NCBI RefSeq assembly: GCF_003226325.1
Contig: NZ_PDOD01000001.1
Location: 124,001-188,000 of the forward strand
Source of the DNA: Salipaludibacillus keqinensis
Lineage (GTDB): Bacteria > Bacillota > Bacilli > Bacillales > Salisediminibacteriaceae
Direction of reading: 5' to 3'
Length of the DNA stretch: 64,000 bases
Below are positions 25,639 to 33,905 of this stretch, piece after piece; within the stretch, counting starts at the first letter, position 1; each line of letters begins with the position of its first letter. Under the pieces are notes generated by a model. It made no database searches. It saw only the letters and a list, made by a program, of their open reading frames with translations, and had not been told where the DNA came from. The translations under genes and the position numbers were made by a program.

Positions 25639-26197
25639 CTAGTAACCTCCAGTAAGGTAGACTCTTATCTTAACTTTATCAAAGATAAGGTGAGATCAAA
25701 GTTTTTAAGAATTAGAAGAAGGGAACATGAATAAAACAGATATACTTGCAAGTTTTTAATTTCGGTTGCCAATAATACTCCTTATATTGTAACAAAGATT
25801 TCTCTCTGCGTGAAATGAACGACTTTGATTACTGGATTAAAAAATGAAAAGGAGTCTCTATCACATCGTTTGCTCGAAGCTCAACTGCTAAAAAAGATGA
25901 TCATTCGTCGTCGCTTGCTATTAGTATAACACGTTTTTATCTTCAGGATGGACACCCCGCACGATGTTGGGTGAGAATGTGATATACAGTAATCTTAAGA
26001 TTTAGTAGAATGATATTTAATGGTGAGATTCATTGTATCAAAAGGTTGATGATGATCTCTGAACATATTCTCTTTCAGAGGGCAAGACTACTGGGCAATT
26101 GCCGAAAGGGAGCGTTCATCTTCCTCTTAAAAAGAATAATTAACAAACGAAGAATTTTTATTTATAGAAAGATACAAGAAACATGTAGGGGGTTGCT
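25639..26197. other. Gene-poor stretch of about 560 bases
   Basis: I see no convincing gene. A 68-codon frame at 26010-26216 has no ribosome site and overlaps the start of the next gene. The sequence is AT-rich with no obvious repeat, RNA or transposon signature; it may be decayed DNA or hold an unrecognised regulatory RNA. Confidence 0.5.
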
Positions 26198-26785
26198 ATG
26201 GCCAATAGAGAAGTGAACAAATGGAAAGTTGCATTTTTCATATTATTAGCTGTAATAGGGATTGTGATCATGTCAGGATTCATTTGGTTTTATCAGACAT
26301 TTCCAGAACCGCAAAATGAGGATTTTTCCATTAGGGAAACAGGAGAACAAGAAAGACCTTCTTTTTCCATTTCAACTAGTCGAGAAGATCTGAACTTGTG
26401 GTTGCAGCAAGAATTGGAAGAAGAGGAAGAATCAGATATGTATGATATGTATATTGACGACGCAGTTTATTTAGAAACGAGATTATCAGCATTTGGATTT
26501 GAAGTACCATTAGAAATGAAGCTAACTCCTCATGTAACAGAAGAAGGTAATATAGAGCTAGAAGAGGAATATTTCCAAGTATCGAATATCAATTTACCAT
26601 CAGAACGTGTATTTCAAATGATCGCTGCTAATGTTGATTTACCAGAATGGATTTATGTCTTAGCAGAAGATAGAAAATTTTATGTTAATGTTAGAGAAGG
26701 CGTTTCTGAGGACATCGATGTAAGAGTTCAATCATTTGACTTAGAAAATGACGACATTGAATTTCAGATCACATTTCTCGACTAA
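26198..26785 (+). CDS. DUF2140 family membrane-anchored protein (YpmS-like)
   Basis: A 195-residue protein with a short basic N-terminus, one membrane anchor (VAFFILLAVIGIVIMSGFIWF, about residues 10-30) and an acidic extracytoplasmic domain predicted to be beta-rich. It resembles YpmS (DUF2140), whose gene lies next to a GDSL lipase gene in B. subtilis; no lipase gene is adjacent here. GTAGGGGG lies six bases before ATG 26198. Function is unknown; the family assignment is from overall layout (anchor, REDLNLWLQQEL, ending in short strands). Confidence 0.65.
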   Translation: MANREVNKWKVAFFILLAVIGIVIMSGFIWFYQTFPEPQNEDFSIRETGEQERPSFSISTSREDLNLWLQQELEEEEESDMYDMYIDDAVYLETRLSAFGFEVPLEMKLTPHVTEEGNIELEEEYFQVSNINLPSERVFQMIAANVDLPEWIYVLAEDRKFYVNVREGVSEDIDVRVQSFDLENDDIEFQITFLD

Positions 26786-26823
26786 AATAGGTAATGACAC
26801 TATTTAGAAATAAGATTATCTAC

Positions 26824-26854
26824 AAAAAAGAACCCTCTAAAAGGGTTCTTTTTT
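26824..26854. terminator. Bidirectional terminator between the YpmS-like and DUF3267 genes
   Basis: AAAAAAGAACCCT / AGGGTTCTTTTTT, a perfect 13-bp stem. Its right arm also encodes the last residues of the convergent DUF3267 protein, whose stop codon lies in the loop. Confidence 0.9.
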
Positions 26855-27388
26855 CAATGCAGGATAAAGGACATAAAATCCATCACGATTTTCTTCAATT
26901 AAACACTCTTTCGGAGCTGTTTTTATTTGTTTGAAGTTCATAAAGTCATATACGCAGATTCCTACATTTAGAGCTGACATCATCGCAATATAATGGACGA
27001 ATTGTGGCAGCATTAATGCTGTCACCACTGAAACGCCAGTTAATAAGAAAGCAGGAGAACTAGTAGATAATAAACTTAAATGTTTTGATAAAGGCTGTTT
27101 CGTTGAGTAATAAAAATATGGCCATTGTTTTTTTCTGATACCGAACGTCGCTTTTTTTCCGACGAGCCAAATGGGTAAGCAGTGTAACATTAAATGTATA
27201 GGTAGAACCATCGCTAAAGATAGAAGCAGAAACCCTGCCCCAAAATCTACAAGTGGTGCTTTAGGCAAAAAGGTTCTGAAAACCATGAAGAATACTAAGA
27301 AATATCCGATCATGATGATAGACGATAAAAACCAAAGACGCACTTTTCCAAATTGACTTTCTACTGAAATCGTTTTTAAGCAGTTCAT
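26837..27388 (-). CDS. DUF3267 family membrane protein, zincin-like but lacking the catalytic Glu
   Basis: A 183-residue protein with four hydrophobic segments (about residues 18-38, 50-72, 110-130 and 130-150). The DUF3267 family is described as putative membrane zinc peptidases with an HExxH-type motif; here the corresponding stretch is PIHLMLHCLPIW, that is HLMLH, with Leu where the catalytic Glu would be. It may bind metal without cleaving peptides, or have no metal role. Its position between prsA and hpr fits small yha genes of Bacillus. A modest GGAGG-type site (GAGGTGG) is upstream of ATG 27388. Confidence 0.68.
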   Translation of the reverse strand: MNCLKTISVESQFGKVRLWFLSSIIMIGYFLVFFMVFRTFLPKAPLVDFGAGFLLLSLAMVLPIHLMLHCLPIWLVGKKATFGIRKKQWPYFYYSTKQPLSKHLSLLSTSSPAFLLTGVSVVTALMLPQFVHYIAMMSALNVGICVYDFMNFKQIKTAPKECLIEENRDGFYVLYPALKKEPF

Positions 27389-27743
27389 CTGCTTCCACCT
27401 CCTTGAGTTGTTGCTTCTATGATGATAGTTAATTTTTTTCTAAGAACTTCAATCAATCAAGCACTATAGTAACTTACGATGAATCGGCGAATAAATCAAT
27501 GGTTTTGAGCAAAAAAAATATAAAATTTTTTTTACTGCGGGATTGAAAAGATCTTAGAATCAAATATCTCGATATATCTCTTAATTACTCGATTTATAGC
27601 CACTTTTTCTTTTTTGAACTTTTATAGGCGTCGATGTCCAAATAATAAGTGAATTGTTCAAACGATAGTTAAATGAACAGACAATTGAACGTAAAAAAAT
27701 AAACCAGTTCAGAATGAACATGAACTGGTTTATAGAATTAATT
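27389..27743. other. Intergenic region between the DUF3267 gene and hpr
   Basis: No gene is seen in these 355 bases. They hold the hpr terminator (27692-27731) and a very AT-rich tract with A and T runs around 27500-27620, which probably includes the promoter of the DUF3267 gene. Confidence 0.6.
27692..27731 (-). terminator. Terminator of hpr
   Basis: On the minus strand AAACCAGTTCA / TGAACTGGTTT forms an 11-bp perfect stem with a 9-base loop, followed by TATTTTTTT. Confidence 0.88.
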
Positions 27744-28346
27744 TTATATTTCTTGTTTGTCTATATTCGTGCTTGTTGCTTCCTTGTTTTTTGAAACTGG
27801 AATAAGCTTTCCGTCTTCTTCAGTAAAGTCCTCTTCGAATTTAGACAATGATGTCTCAAATATAGATATAAAATCAGGACCGTACACATGCTTAACAATG
27901 CTAATTAACTCAGAGAATTCAGGAAATTTCCCGTATAAATCTTTAATCGGAAGAGACCCACTATAGACACCATATGTGTTTGGGTTATAACATTCGAATG
28001 TTTCAAGGAGAAGTTTCTCTCCTTTAGGAGTCAAATACACATACGTATTCCGTTTATCCGTTTGACGTTTCGAAAAAGTTAATAATTCTCGTTCTTCTAG
28101 TTTTTTAGAAAAGTTGAAAGCGGTTGAGACGTGCATTACGCCAAATTTAGCAATATCAGAGATGGATGCCCCTTCTAAGTGATAAGCAATCCAAAGAATG
28201 TGATGTTCATTAATATTTAAATCAAAAGGTTTAATCCACGTTTGCCAATCTTTTTCAATCGATTTCCATAATGCTTTGCTTAATTGAGCAATTTTATGAC
28301 TAAACATGATGGATTGTTTCAAAGACTGTATAGGCTGTTGATTCAT
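27744..28346 (-). CDS. hpr: MarR-type transition-state regulator Hpr (ScoC)
   Basis: A 200-residue repressor that in B. subtilis restrains exoprotease genes, sporulation and motility during the transition from growth. The core [28 protein letters not shown] and the recognition region [22 protein letters not shown] are almost the same as in B. subtilis Hpr. The C-terminal tail is acidic and variable. Its position with prsA upstream and serC-hit-ecs downstream is the classical one. The trpP gene that usually lies between hpr and serC is absent. A palindrome-like element lies about 130 bases upstream of the start. Confidence 0.93.
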   Translation of the reverse strand: MNQQPIQSLKQSIMFSHKIAQLSKALWKSIEKDWQTWIKPFDLNINEHHILWIAYHLEGASISDIAKFGVMHVSTAFNFSKKLEERELLTFSKRQTDKRNTYVYLTPKGEKLLLETFECYNPNTYGVYSGSLPIKDLYGKFPEFSELISIVKHVYGPDFISIFETSLSKFEEDFTEEDGKLIPVSKNKEATSTNIDKQEI

Positions 28347-28748
28347 ATTTTCCCTCCATTCATATTTTAGTAGAAAGGTTATGTTCTAGAAACGAAGTCA
28401 TTCGTTTTTTGAACAGATGCCATAGAGACTCGAAATTGATTTTTTAGAAAATTCATTATTTTATTAGAAAAATGATATTAACATCATAACATAGTAAATG
28501 AATGAATCTCAATATCCTTTCTGTATTTTCTGAAAACTCATGATTGAATTTTTGGAAAGGGAGGAGGACGCTAGTAATAATAGTAACAAAGGAATTAATA
28601 ACTCAAATTAAACAAACCTAGGTAGCTCATATAGCTTAGATACCTAGGTCTGAAACAGAGTAAAGTTCTTTTAATTTTATGAATGGAGAGTATCAATATT
28701 ATAGAGGACTAAAGTTAAGTTAAAGCGTTAAAGCGATATACCAAATAA
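28347..28748. other. Intergenic region between hpr and serC
   Basis: About 400 bases without a supported gene; B. subtilis has yhaH and trpP near here. Contents: the hpr promoter region, an imperfect palindrome ATGATATTAACATCAT (28472-28487), and the nested palindrome at 28616-28649 that probably ends the serC transcript. Confidence 0.6.
28616..28649 (-). terminator. Nested palindrome, candidate serC terminator
   Basis: ACCTAGGTA (28616-28624) and TACCTAGGT (28641-28649) are perfect inverted copies. Inside them AGCT-CATAT-AGCT forms a second stem. On the minus strand the structure is followed by TTTGTTTAATTT, compatible with termination about 100 bases beyond serC. Confidence 0.55.
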
Positions 28749-29834
28749 TTATTTATTTCTTTTCATAAACGATATCATAAAGTCACGAAGAACTTCCACA
28801 TGTTCAATGGGCACTGCATTGTAATTCGATACCCTGCACCCGCCTACAGATCGATGACCATTTAAACCTACAAATCCAGCTTCTTTTGCTTCAGTTAGAA
28901 ATGCTTTTTCAAGTTCCTCTGTTTGGAGACGGAAAGTGATGTTCATAAGAGAACGAGAGGATACTGCTGCATGCCCAGTATAGAAGCCATTAGAATCATC
29001 GATAATGTCATAAACTAACTTCGCTTTTTCCTTAGCTAGTCGCTCCATTTCTTCGACTCCGCCTTGTTCGTTTATCCAATCTGCCACTAATCCTGTAATA
29101 TAGATCGCTGCAGTCGGGGGGGTGTTATATAAAGAGTCCTTACTTGCATGTTGTTTATAAGATAATGAAGGTGGAACTTTGCTATTTGCTGACTCCAAAA
29201 GAGACTTTCTCATGATAACGATGGTTACTCCAGACATACCTGCATTTTTTTGTGCGCCTGCATACACCATATCTAACTTTTCCCAAGGGATCTCTCTGCT
29301 TAAAATATCACTAGACATATCTGCAATGACTGGGATATTAACATTATTTGGGAAATCAGGCCATTGTGTTCCGTATATCGTGTTATTTGAAGTGATATGG
29401 ACGTAAGCAGAATTCTCTGGTAACTCAGTATAATCAACGTGAGGGATCCATTTATAATCTTGATCTTTTGAACTGGCTAAAGTATGAACATTTCCGAGAG
29501 CAGCGGCTTCTTTCTGAGCTTTTTCTGACCATGAACCAGTTAACACGTAGCTCGCAGACTTACCTTCTGTTAAGAAATTGAGAGGAACCATAGAGAATTG
29601 AAGAGAAGCCCCTCCTTGTAAGAATAGAATGTCAAAATCTTCAGGTATGTGGAAGATCTCTCTTAGCTGATCCATCGCATGAAAATGGATTTTTTCATAG
29701 AGTGGACTGCGATGGCTCATCTCCATCACTGCCATGTTAGATTGTTCAAAATTGAACATTTCTTCTTTCGCTTTTTCCAATACTGGAGCCGGAATTGGAC
29801 TTGGTCCAGCATTGAAGTTGTAAACAGTTGTCAT
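28749..29834 (-). CDS. serC: Phosphoserine aminotransferase
   Basis: PLP enzyme that converts 3-phosphohydroxypyruvate and glutamate to phosphoserine and 2-oxoglutarate in serine synthesis. The 361-residue protein opens with YNFNAGPSPIPAPVLEK and has the expected EMSHRSPLYEKIH. The PLP lysine lies in YAGAQKNAGMSG, and the C-terminal substrate-binding GLNGHRSVGGCRVSNYNAV is present. AGGAGG lies nine bases before ATG 29834. It follows hit on the minus strand, separated by the hit terminator, matching the hpr-serC-hit-ecs order of Bacillus. Confidence 0.95.
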   Translation of the reverse strand: MTTVYNFNAGPSPIPAPVLEKAKEEMFNFEQSNMAVMEMSHRSPLYEKIHFHAMDQLREIFHIPEDFDILFLQGGASLQFSMVPLNFLTEGKSASYVLTGSWSEKAQKEAAALGNVHTLASSKDQDYKWIPHVDYTELPENSAYVHITSNNTIYGTQWPDFPNNVNIPVIADMSSDILSREIPWEKLDMVYAGAQKNAGMSGVTIVIMRKSLLESANSKVPPSLSYKQHASKDSLYNTPPTAAIYITGLVADWINEQGGVEEMERLAKEKAKLVYDIIDDSNGFYTGHAAVSSRSLMNITFRLQTEELEKAFLTEAKEAGFVGLNGHRSVGGCRVSNYNAVPIEHVEVLRDFMISFMKRNK

Positions 29835-29894
29835 CTTACAAAACCTCCTGGGAAGAATAGTGGAAAATTCTCTAAAATTTCAGAAAAGAGTGTT

Positions 29895-29930
29895 TAAAAA
29901 TAAAATTGTACGAGAAAAATCCCGCACAAT
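29895..29930 (-). terminator. Terminator of hit
   Basis: On the minus strand ATTGTGCGGGA pairs with TCTCGTACAAT (one or two imperfect pairs) and is followed by TTTATTTTT. Confidence 0.7.
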
Positions 29931-29949
29931 CAATAGAAATTACTTGATT

Positions 29950-30378
29950 TTAAAGCTTAGATTGAATTTGTTCAGCAACTAGTTGCAAATCGTCAGTAGA
30001 ATATTCGCTGCTATGATCATGCCAAACGGCACCGAATCCGTCACCTTTACCGTAACGGGGGATCAAATGGACATGATAATGAAAGACAGATTGTCCAGCA
30101 GCTTCACCGTTGTTATTTAGCATATTTAAACCAACAGGATCGAAAGCTGAATTGATCGCATTAGCGACTTTTGGAACAGCTTTAAAGACATGTTCAATCG
30201 TTGTTTCTGAGAGTTCGAAAATGTTTTCTTCGTGGTTTTTAGGAATGACTAATGTGTGCCCTTTAGTGACTTGGCTTAAATCGAGAAAGGCTAATACGTG
30301 TTCATTTTCATACACTTTTGATACAGGGATCTCACCATTGACAATCTTACAAAAGATACAATCTTCTTTTCGATTCAT
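29950..30378 (-). CDS. hit: HIT family nucleotide hydrolase/transferase
   Basis: A 142-residue histidine-triad protein. The active-site triad is HYHVHLIPR near residue 100, preceded by CIFCKIVNGEIPVSKVYEN, whose cysteines fit the zinc-binding type, and LDLSQVTKGHTLVIPK. Family members hydrolyse AMP-linked substrates; the physiological substrate of Bacillus Hit is not settled. It is divergent from ecsA, as in B. subtilis, with the two promoters sharing about 160 bases. Confidence 0.92.
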   Translation of the reverse strand: MNRKEDCIFCKIVNGEIPVSKVYENEHVLAFLDLSQVTKGHTLVIPKNHEENIFELSETTIEHVFKAVPKVANAINSAFDPVGLNMLNNNGEAAGQSVFHYHVHLIPRYGKGDGFGAVWHDHSSEYSTDDLQLVAEQIQSKL

Positions 30379-30473
30379 TCATATCACCTCATTAGTTTGA
30401 ATGGTCTTTCGAATCATATGTACGTATAGAGAAAATCCTTTTTAATATCTTACCACATTTCATATGTCCTTGC

Positions 30474-30502
30474 TTTTCAAGTATACGACTTTTCGATATA
30501 GT
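30474..30502 (+). promoter_or_regulatory. Candidate ecsABC promoter
   Basis: TTTTCA (30474-30479), a 17-base spacer and TATAGT (30497-30502) make a plausible sigma-A promoter about 40 bases before ecsA. Confidence 0.45.
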
Positions 30503-30541
30503 AAAGAATGGAATAGCTTGAATTGTGGAGGGAAGTAAATC

Positions 30542-31288
30542 ATGAGCGAATTATTAGAAGTGTGCAAAATTACAGGGGGTTACCAAAAAAGCAAGCCCGT
30601 TTTACACGACGTATCCTTTACCGTTCATCCCGGAGAAATGGTAGGCTTGATTGGTTTAAATGGAGCAGGAAAAAGTACAACGATCAAACATATCCTTGGT
30701 TTAATGGAACCTCATAACGGTGAAGTACTTCTCAATGGTCGAACGATGGCAGATGATAAAGACGGATATCGACAGAACTTGGCTTACATCCCTGAAACAC
30801 CGCTACTTTATGAAGAAATGACCTTATGGGAGCACTTAGAACTAACAGCTATGGCTTATGGTCTTTCTAAGAGTCAGTTTGAAGAAAGAGCAAATGCTCT
30901 TTTAAAAGAATTTAGAATGACAAAGATGGCAAAATGGTTTCCGAGTCATTTCTCAAAAGGGATGCGACAAAAAGTCATGATCATGAGTGCTTTCTTAATT
31001 AAACCGTCTCTTTATATTGCAGACGAACCATTCGTTGGTCTTGATCCTATTGGAATAAAATCTTTTCTCGATCGTATGCTCATTCTCCGTTCAGAAGGCT
31101 GCGGTATATTAATGTCTACACATATTTTAGCTACAGCGGAAAAGTATTGCGATCGTTTTTTATTTCTTCATCAAGGTAAAATTATCTTGAAAGGTACTCT
31201 TAAGGAATTGCAAGAGCAAGCGAATATGCCAGGTTCAGATTTGGATGATATTTACGTTGAAATGACAAAGGAAGATCGCCATGACTAA
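30542..31288 (+). CDS. ecsA: ABC transporter ATP-binding protein EcsA
   Basis: ATPase of the EcsAB exporter, which in Bacillus and relatives affects protein secretion, competence, regulated intramembrane proteolysis and peptide export. The 248-residue protein has Walker A GLNGAGKST, the ABC signature region SKGMRQKVMI and Walker B LYIADEPFVGLD. TGGAGGGAAGT precedes ATG 30542. The gene overlaps ecsB by eight bases, and the ecsA-ecsB-ecsC order downstream of the divergent hit is diagnostic. Confidence 0.94.
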   Translation: MSELLEVCKITGGYQKSKPVLHDVSFTVHPGEMVGLIGLNGAGKSTTIKHILGLMEPHNGEVLLNGRTMADDKDGYRQNLAYIPETPLLYEEMTLWEHLELTAMAYGLSKSQFEERANALLKEFRMTKMAKWFPSHFSKGMRQKVMIMSAFLIKPSLYIADEPFVGLDPIGIKSFLDRMLILRSEGCGILMSTHILATAEKYCDRFLFLHQGKIILKGTLKELQEQANMPGSDLDDIYVEMTKEDRHD

Positions 31289-32501
31289 TGTAACTGAACT
31301 ATGGCAAAAACGTCGAGCAGATTACTGGACGATGGCTGTGAAGTATTTACGATTAATTGGTAACAGTGGCTTCTTGTTTACGATCTATTTGCTGTTCGTT
31401 TTCGGAAGTTATTATTACGGACAATTTCTCCAATGGTTACCTGAAACGTTCCCGGCAGTAGTATTCTTTACAGTTGTATTTACGTGGTTTATCACAAGAG
31501 GGCGAGTCAGGACATTTATGAAGCAAGGCGATTTGATTTTCTTGACCCCTCTAGAAGGGAAAATGAGCTCTTACATACGTTCATCCATTATTTATAGTTG
31601 GATCATGGAGACGTTCTGGCTTTTGTTGAGCATCTTAGTGTTGGCTCCTTTGTTTTTTGATCGAATTGATGGGGCAGGGAGTACGTTAATCTCAGTATTC
31701 TTATTATTGAGCGGTTTGAAACTTTGGAATTTACTTTCAGGGTTTGAAGAGCAACGAATTTTAGATAAAAATCACTATTTAGTCCATACATTGTTGAGGA
31801 CAGGCTTAAATGGTGTTGCCATCTATGGATTGTTTACCCAACAGCCTTTATGGGTTATCGGATTAATTTCGGTAGCTTTAACAGTTTTTTATGTTGGTTA
31901 CTATCGCCGACTTGCTCGGTCTTATAGTTTAAAATGGGAGCGACTTGTAGACATTGAAAATCAAACAGTGATGACCTTTTATCGAATTGCCAATAGCTTT
32001 ACAGATGTACCGAGCCTGAAGTCAAAAGTGAAATTTAGACGTTGGCTCAACCCACTTTATGGACTTGTTAAGTTTGAACGAAAGAAGGTTTACCATTATT
32101 TGTTTGCCAGGTCTTTTATGAGGGCGAATGATTATTTCGGAATTTTCATCCGATTGACCTTTCTCGGCGCACTTTTTATTTCGATTGTGAATATTGAATG
32201 GGGACGCTGGTTCGTTACCGTCTTATTTGCGTATATGACTGCCATTCAAATTGAAACGTTGAAAAACCATTATGATACGAGTCAAATGATTGAATTGTAT
32301 CCTGTAGGACTAGATAGTAAACGGGCTGGACACCAATTTTGGATGGCGGTGTTAGGTACGATCCAAGCATTTATTTTCTCGATTACAGCTTTTATTTCTT
32401 ATGGGATATCAGGGGCGCTCGTTGTATTTATCTTGGCGATGGCAACCTATCTTTATCATGTTCAACTAAGATTAAAGAAAAAATACGAAACCTCCACCTA
32501 A
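31281..32501 (+). CDS. ecsB: ABC transporter permease EcsB
   Basis: Membrane partner of EcsA, 406 residues with about eight hydrophobic segments, including LFTIYLLFVFGSYYYG, VVFFTVVFTWFITRG and paired helices near residues 110-160, 175-205, 290-320 and 355-400. The cytosolic loop near residues 220-275 is rich in Lys, Arg and Phe. It begins inside the last codons of ecsA, indicating coupled translation. The EcsB assignment rests on position, size and topology rather than a catalytic motif. Confidence 0.92.
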   Translation: MTNVTELWQKRRADYWTMAVKYLRLIGNSGFLFTIYLLFVFGSYYYGQFLQWLPETFPAVVFFTVVFTWFITRGRVRTFMKQGDLIFLTPLEGKMSSYIRSSIIYSWIMETFWLLLSILVLAPLFFDRIDGAGSTLISVFLLLSGLKLWNLLSGFEEQRILDKNHYLVHTLLRTGLNGVAIYGLFTQQPLWVIGLISVALTVFYVGYYRRLARSYSLKWERLVDIENQTVMTFYRIANSFTDVPSLKSKVKFRRWLNPLYGLVKFERKKVYHYLFARSFMRANDYFGIFIRLTFLGALFISIVNIEWGRWFVTVLFAYMTAIQIETLKNHYDTSQMIELYPVGLDSKRAGHQFWMAVLGTIQAFIFSITAFISYGISGALVVFILAMATYLYHVQLRLKKKYETST

Positions 32502-32538
32502 TCATGCCGTAGGATATAGAGAAGGGAGGAACGGACTC

Positions 32539-33267
32539 ATGAGTGACTTCTTGTCTAAAGTGGAACGGGAACTTGAACGCTGGGAGTATAAGACGAATCG
32601 TTCCCCATCTATGCCTGCGAAAGTAAGTAGACGGTGGCAAAAAAAAGTGAATGATAAAATCCCTGAAAAGGTTCACCGTGTAATAACAGCGAGTGTGAAG
32701 CAGATGGTCAGAGGAACTTTAGCTAGTAGTGATTACCTTTCTGATCAAGAGATTATTACTGACCAAACATTGGAAGAACGGGAAACGCTGTTTGAGAAGC
32801 GAGTCCATTTGTACAAACGGACGGCAGCCATTGAAGGAGCAGGTACAGGCTTTGGAGGTATTTTTTTAGGTATAGCTGATTTTCCATTGTTACTGAATAT
32901 AAAGATGAAGTTTCTGTTTGAGACAGCAAAAATTTACGGATTTGATTCTGACGATATGGAAGAAAGATTATTTTTACTGCATATCTTTCAATTGGCTTTC
33001 TCTAAAGAAGAAAGAAAAAAAGAGGTATTCCACCGAGTCACTGATTGGGAGAATACGAAGAAGGAATGGGAAGGAAAGACCGTTCATTTAAACCAGTTGG
33101 ATTGGAAAGCGTTTCAGCTAGAGTATCGTGATTTCATTGATTTACCAAAGACGATGCAGCTCATACCTGGCTTTGGAGCGATTGTGGGGGCTACAGCGAA
33201 TTATCATTACTTGGACATCTTAGCCTACCATGCGAAAAATAGTTATCGTCACCGCTTTGTGCGTTAA
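32539..33267 (+). CDS. ecsC: EcsC family protein
   Basis: A 242-residue protein of the EcsC family, function unknown. The glycine-rich, membrane-associating segment AIEGAGTGFGGIFLGIADFP near residue 100 and the C-terminal LIPGFGAIVGATANYHYLD are the family landmarks. GGGAGGA precedes ATG 32539, 38 bases after ecsB, and a terminator follows, closing the ecsABC operon. Confidence 0.9.
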   Translation: MSDFLSKVERELERWEYKTNRSPSMPAKVSRRWQKKVNDKIPEKVHRVITASVKQMVRGTLASSDYLSDQEIITDQTLEERETLFEKRVHLYKRTAAIEGAGTGFGGIFLGIADFPLLLNIKMKFLFETAKIYGFDSDDMEERLFLLHIFQLAFSKEERKKEVFHRVTDWENTKKEWEGKTVHLNQLDWKAFQLEYRDFIDLPKTMQLIPGFGAIVGATANYHYLDILAYHAKNSYRHRFVR

Positions 33268-33274
33268 CGAAAGA

Positions 33275-33313
33275 AAAACTGCCTTTCAGTTCTGACTGAA
33301 GGGCAGTTTTTTT
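33275..33313. terminator. Terminator between ecsC and the sortase gene
   Basis: AAAACTGCCTTTCAGT / ACTGAAGGGCAGTTTT forms a 16-bp stem with a 4-base loop and T run. It also covers the stop codon of the convergent sortase gene, so it serves both transcripts. Confidence 0.88.
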
Positions 33314-33905
33314 ACTCGACTAGCTCAGTATAAATGACAAGGCGTTCTTCATGAGTTCTCTTGTTACGATTGTATGCACCGTGACAAGTAATCAAATTTA
33401 GTTTCGGCTTGCTTGAATACCCGAAAATTTGTTGAATAGGAGCTGAACGTCGCGGATAGGATTCAATTGAAACGACTTGAAATGTGAATGACTCGTTTTT
33501 TTCACCTTCCACAATAACGAGATCACCGATAGAAGCATGTTTTAGTGTGAAGAAAATAGCAGGCCCTGTAAAGTCATCTACGTGCCCGGCAATAACTGCA
33601 TTTCCGTTGGCACCGGGTTTAAAACTGTTCGTAAACCAAACAGTCGTGTCTCCCGTGGATGGAACTTCAAATTCGCCTTCGTTACTTATTCCACTAGGTA
33701 GTACCGACGTTGAAATATCAAGGCTGGGAATGTGGATCGCAGTTGGAATGAATCCAGACTGGATGGACACAGTTTTAGCCCCGTTAATATCACTTGCAAT
33801 AACTTCTCCATTGATGAAGAGAGAGCATACAGTTAAAACGACGAAACTAATTTTCAGACTGGCGATTCCAAGGTTGGTTTTGAAACAGAAAGAAAATGGC
33901 ACCAA
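33312..33905 (-). CDS. Class F-like sortase
   Basis: A 197-residue membrane-anchored transpeptidase. One signal anchor (SLKISFVVLTVCSLFI) precedes a sortase beta-barrel. The catalytic His is in VIAGHVDDFTGPAIF, the Cys in LNLITCHGAY and the Arg in HEERLVIYTEL, in the sequence context typical of class F enzymes. It overlaps the upstream DUF4397 gene by 59 bases, and that gene encodes an LPXTG-like sorting signal, so the pair is a dedicated anchoring unit. No ribosome site is visible before the TTG (33905) or GTG (33902) start, which implies coupled translation; the exact start is uncertain. Confidence 0.85.
   Translation of the reverse strand: MVPFSFCFKTNLGIASLKISFVVLTVCSLFINGEVIASDINGAKTVSIQSGFIPTAIHIPSLDISTSVLPSGISNEGEFEVPSTGDTTVWFTNSFKPGANGNAVIAGHVDDFTGPAIFFTLKHASIGDLVIVEGEKNESFTFQVVSIESYPRRSAPIQQIFGYSSKPKLNLITCHGAYNRNKRTHEERLVIYTELVE

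Noticed and set aside
26010-26216. 68-codon open frame before the YpmS-like gene
   Set aside because: No ribosome site, overlaps the start of the next gene, and has no recognisable protein pattern.
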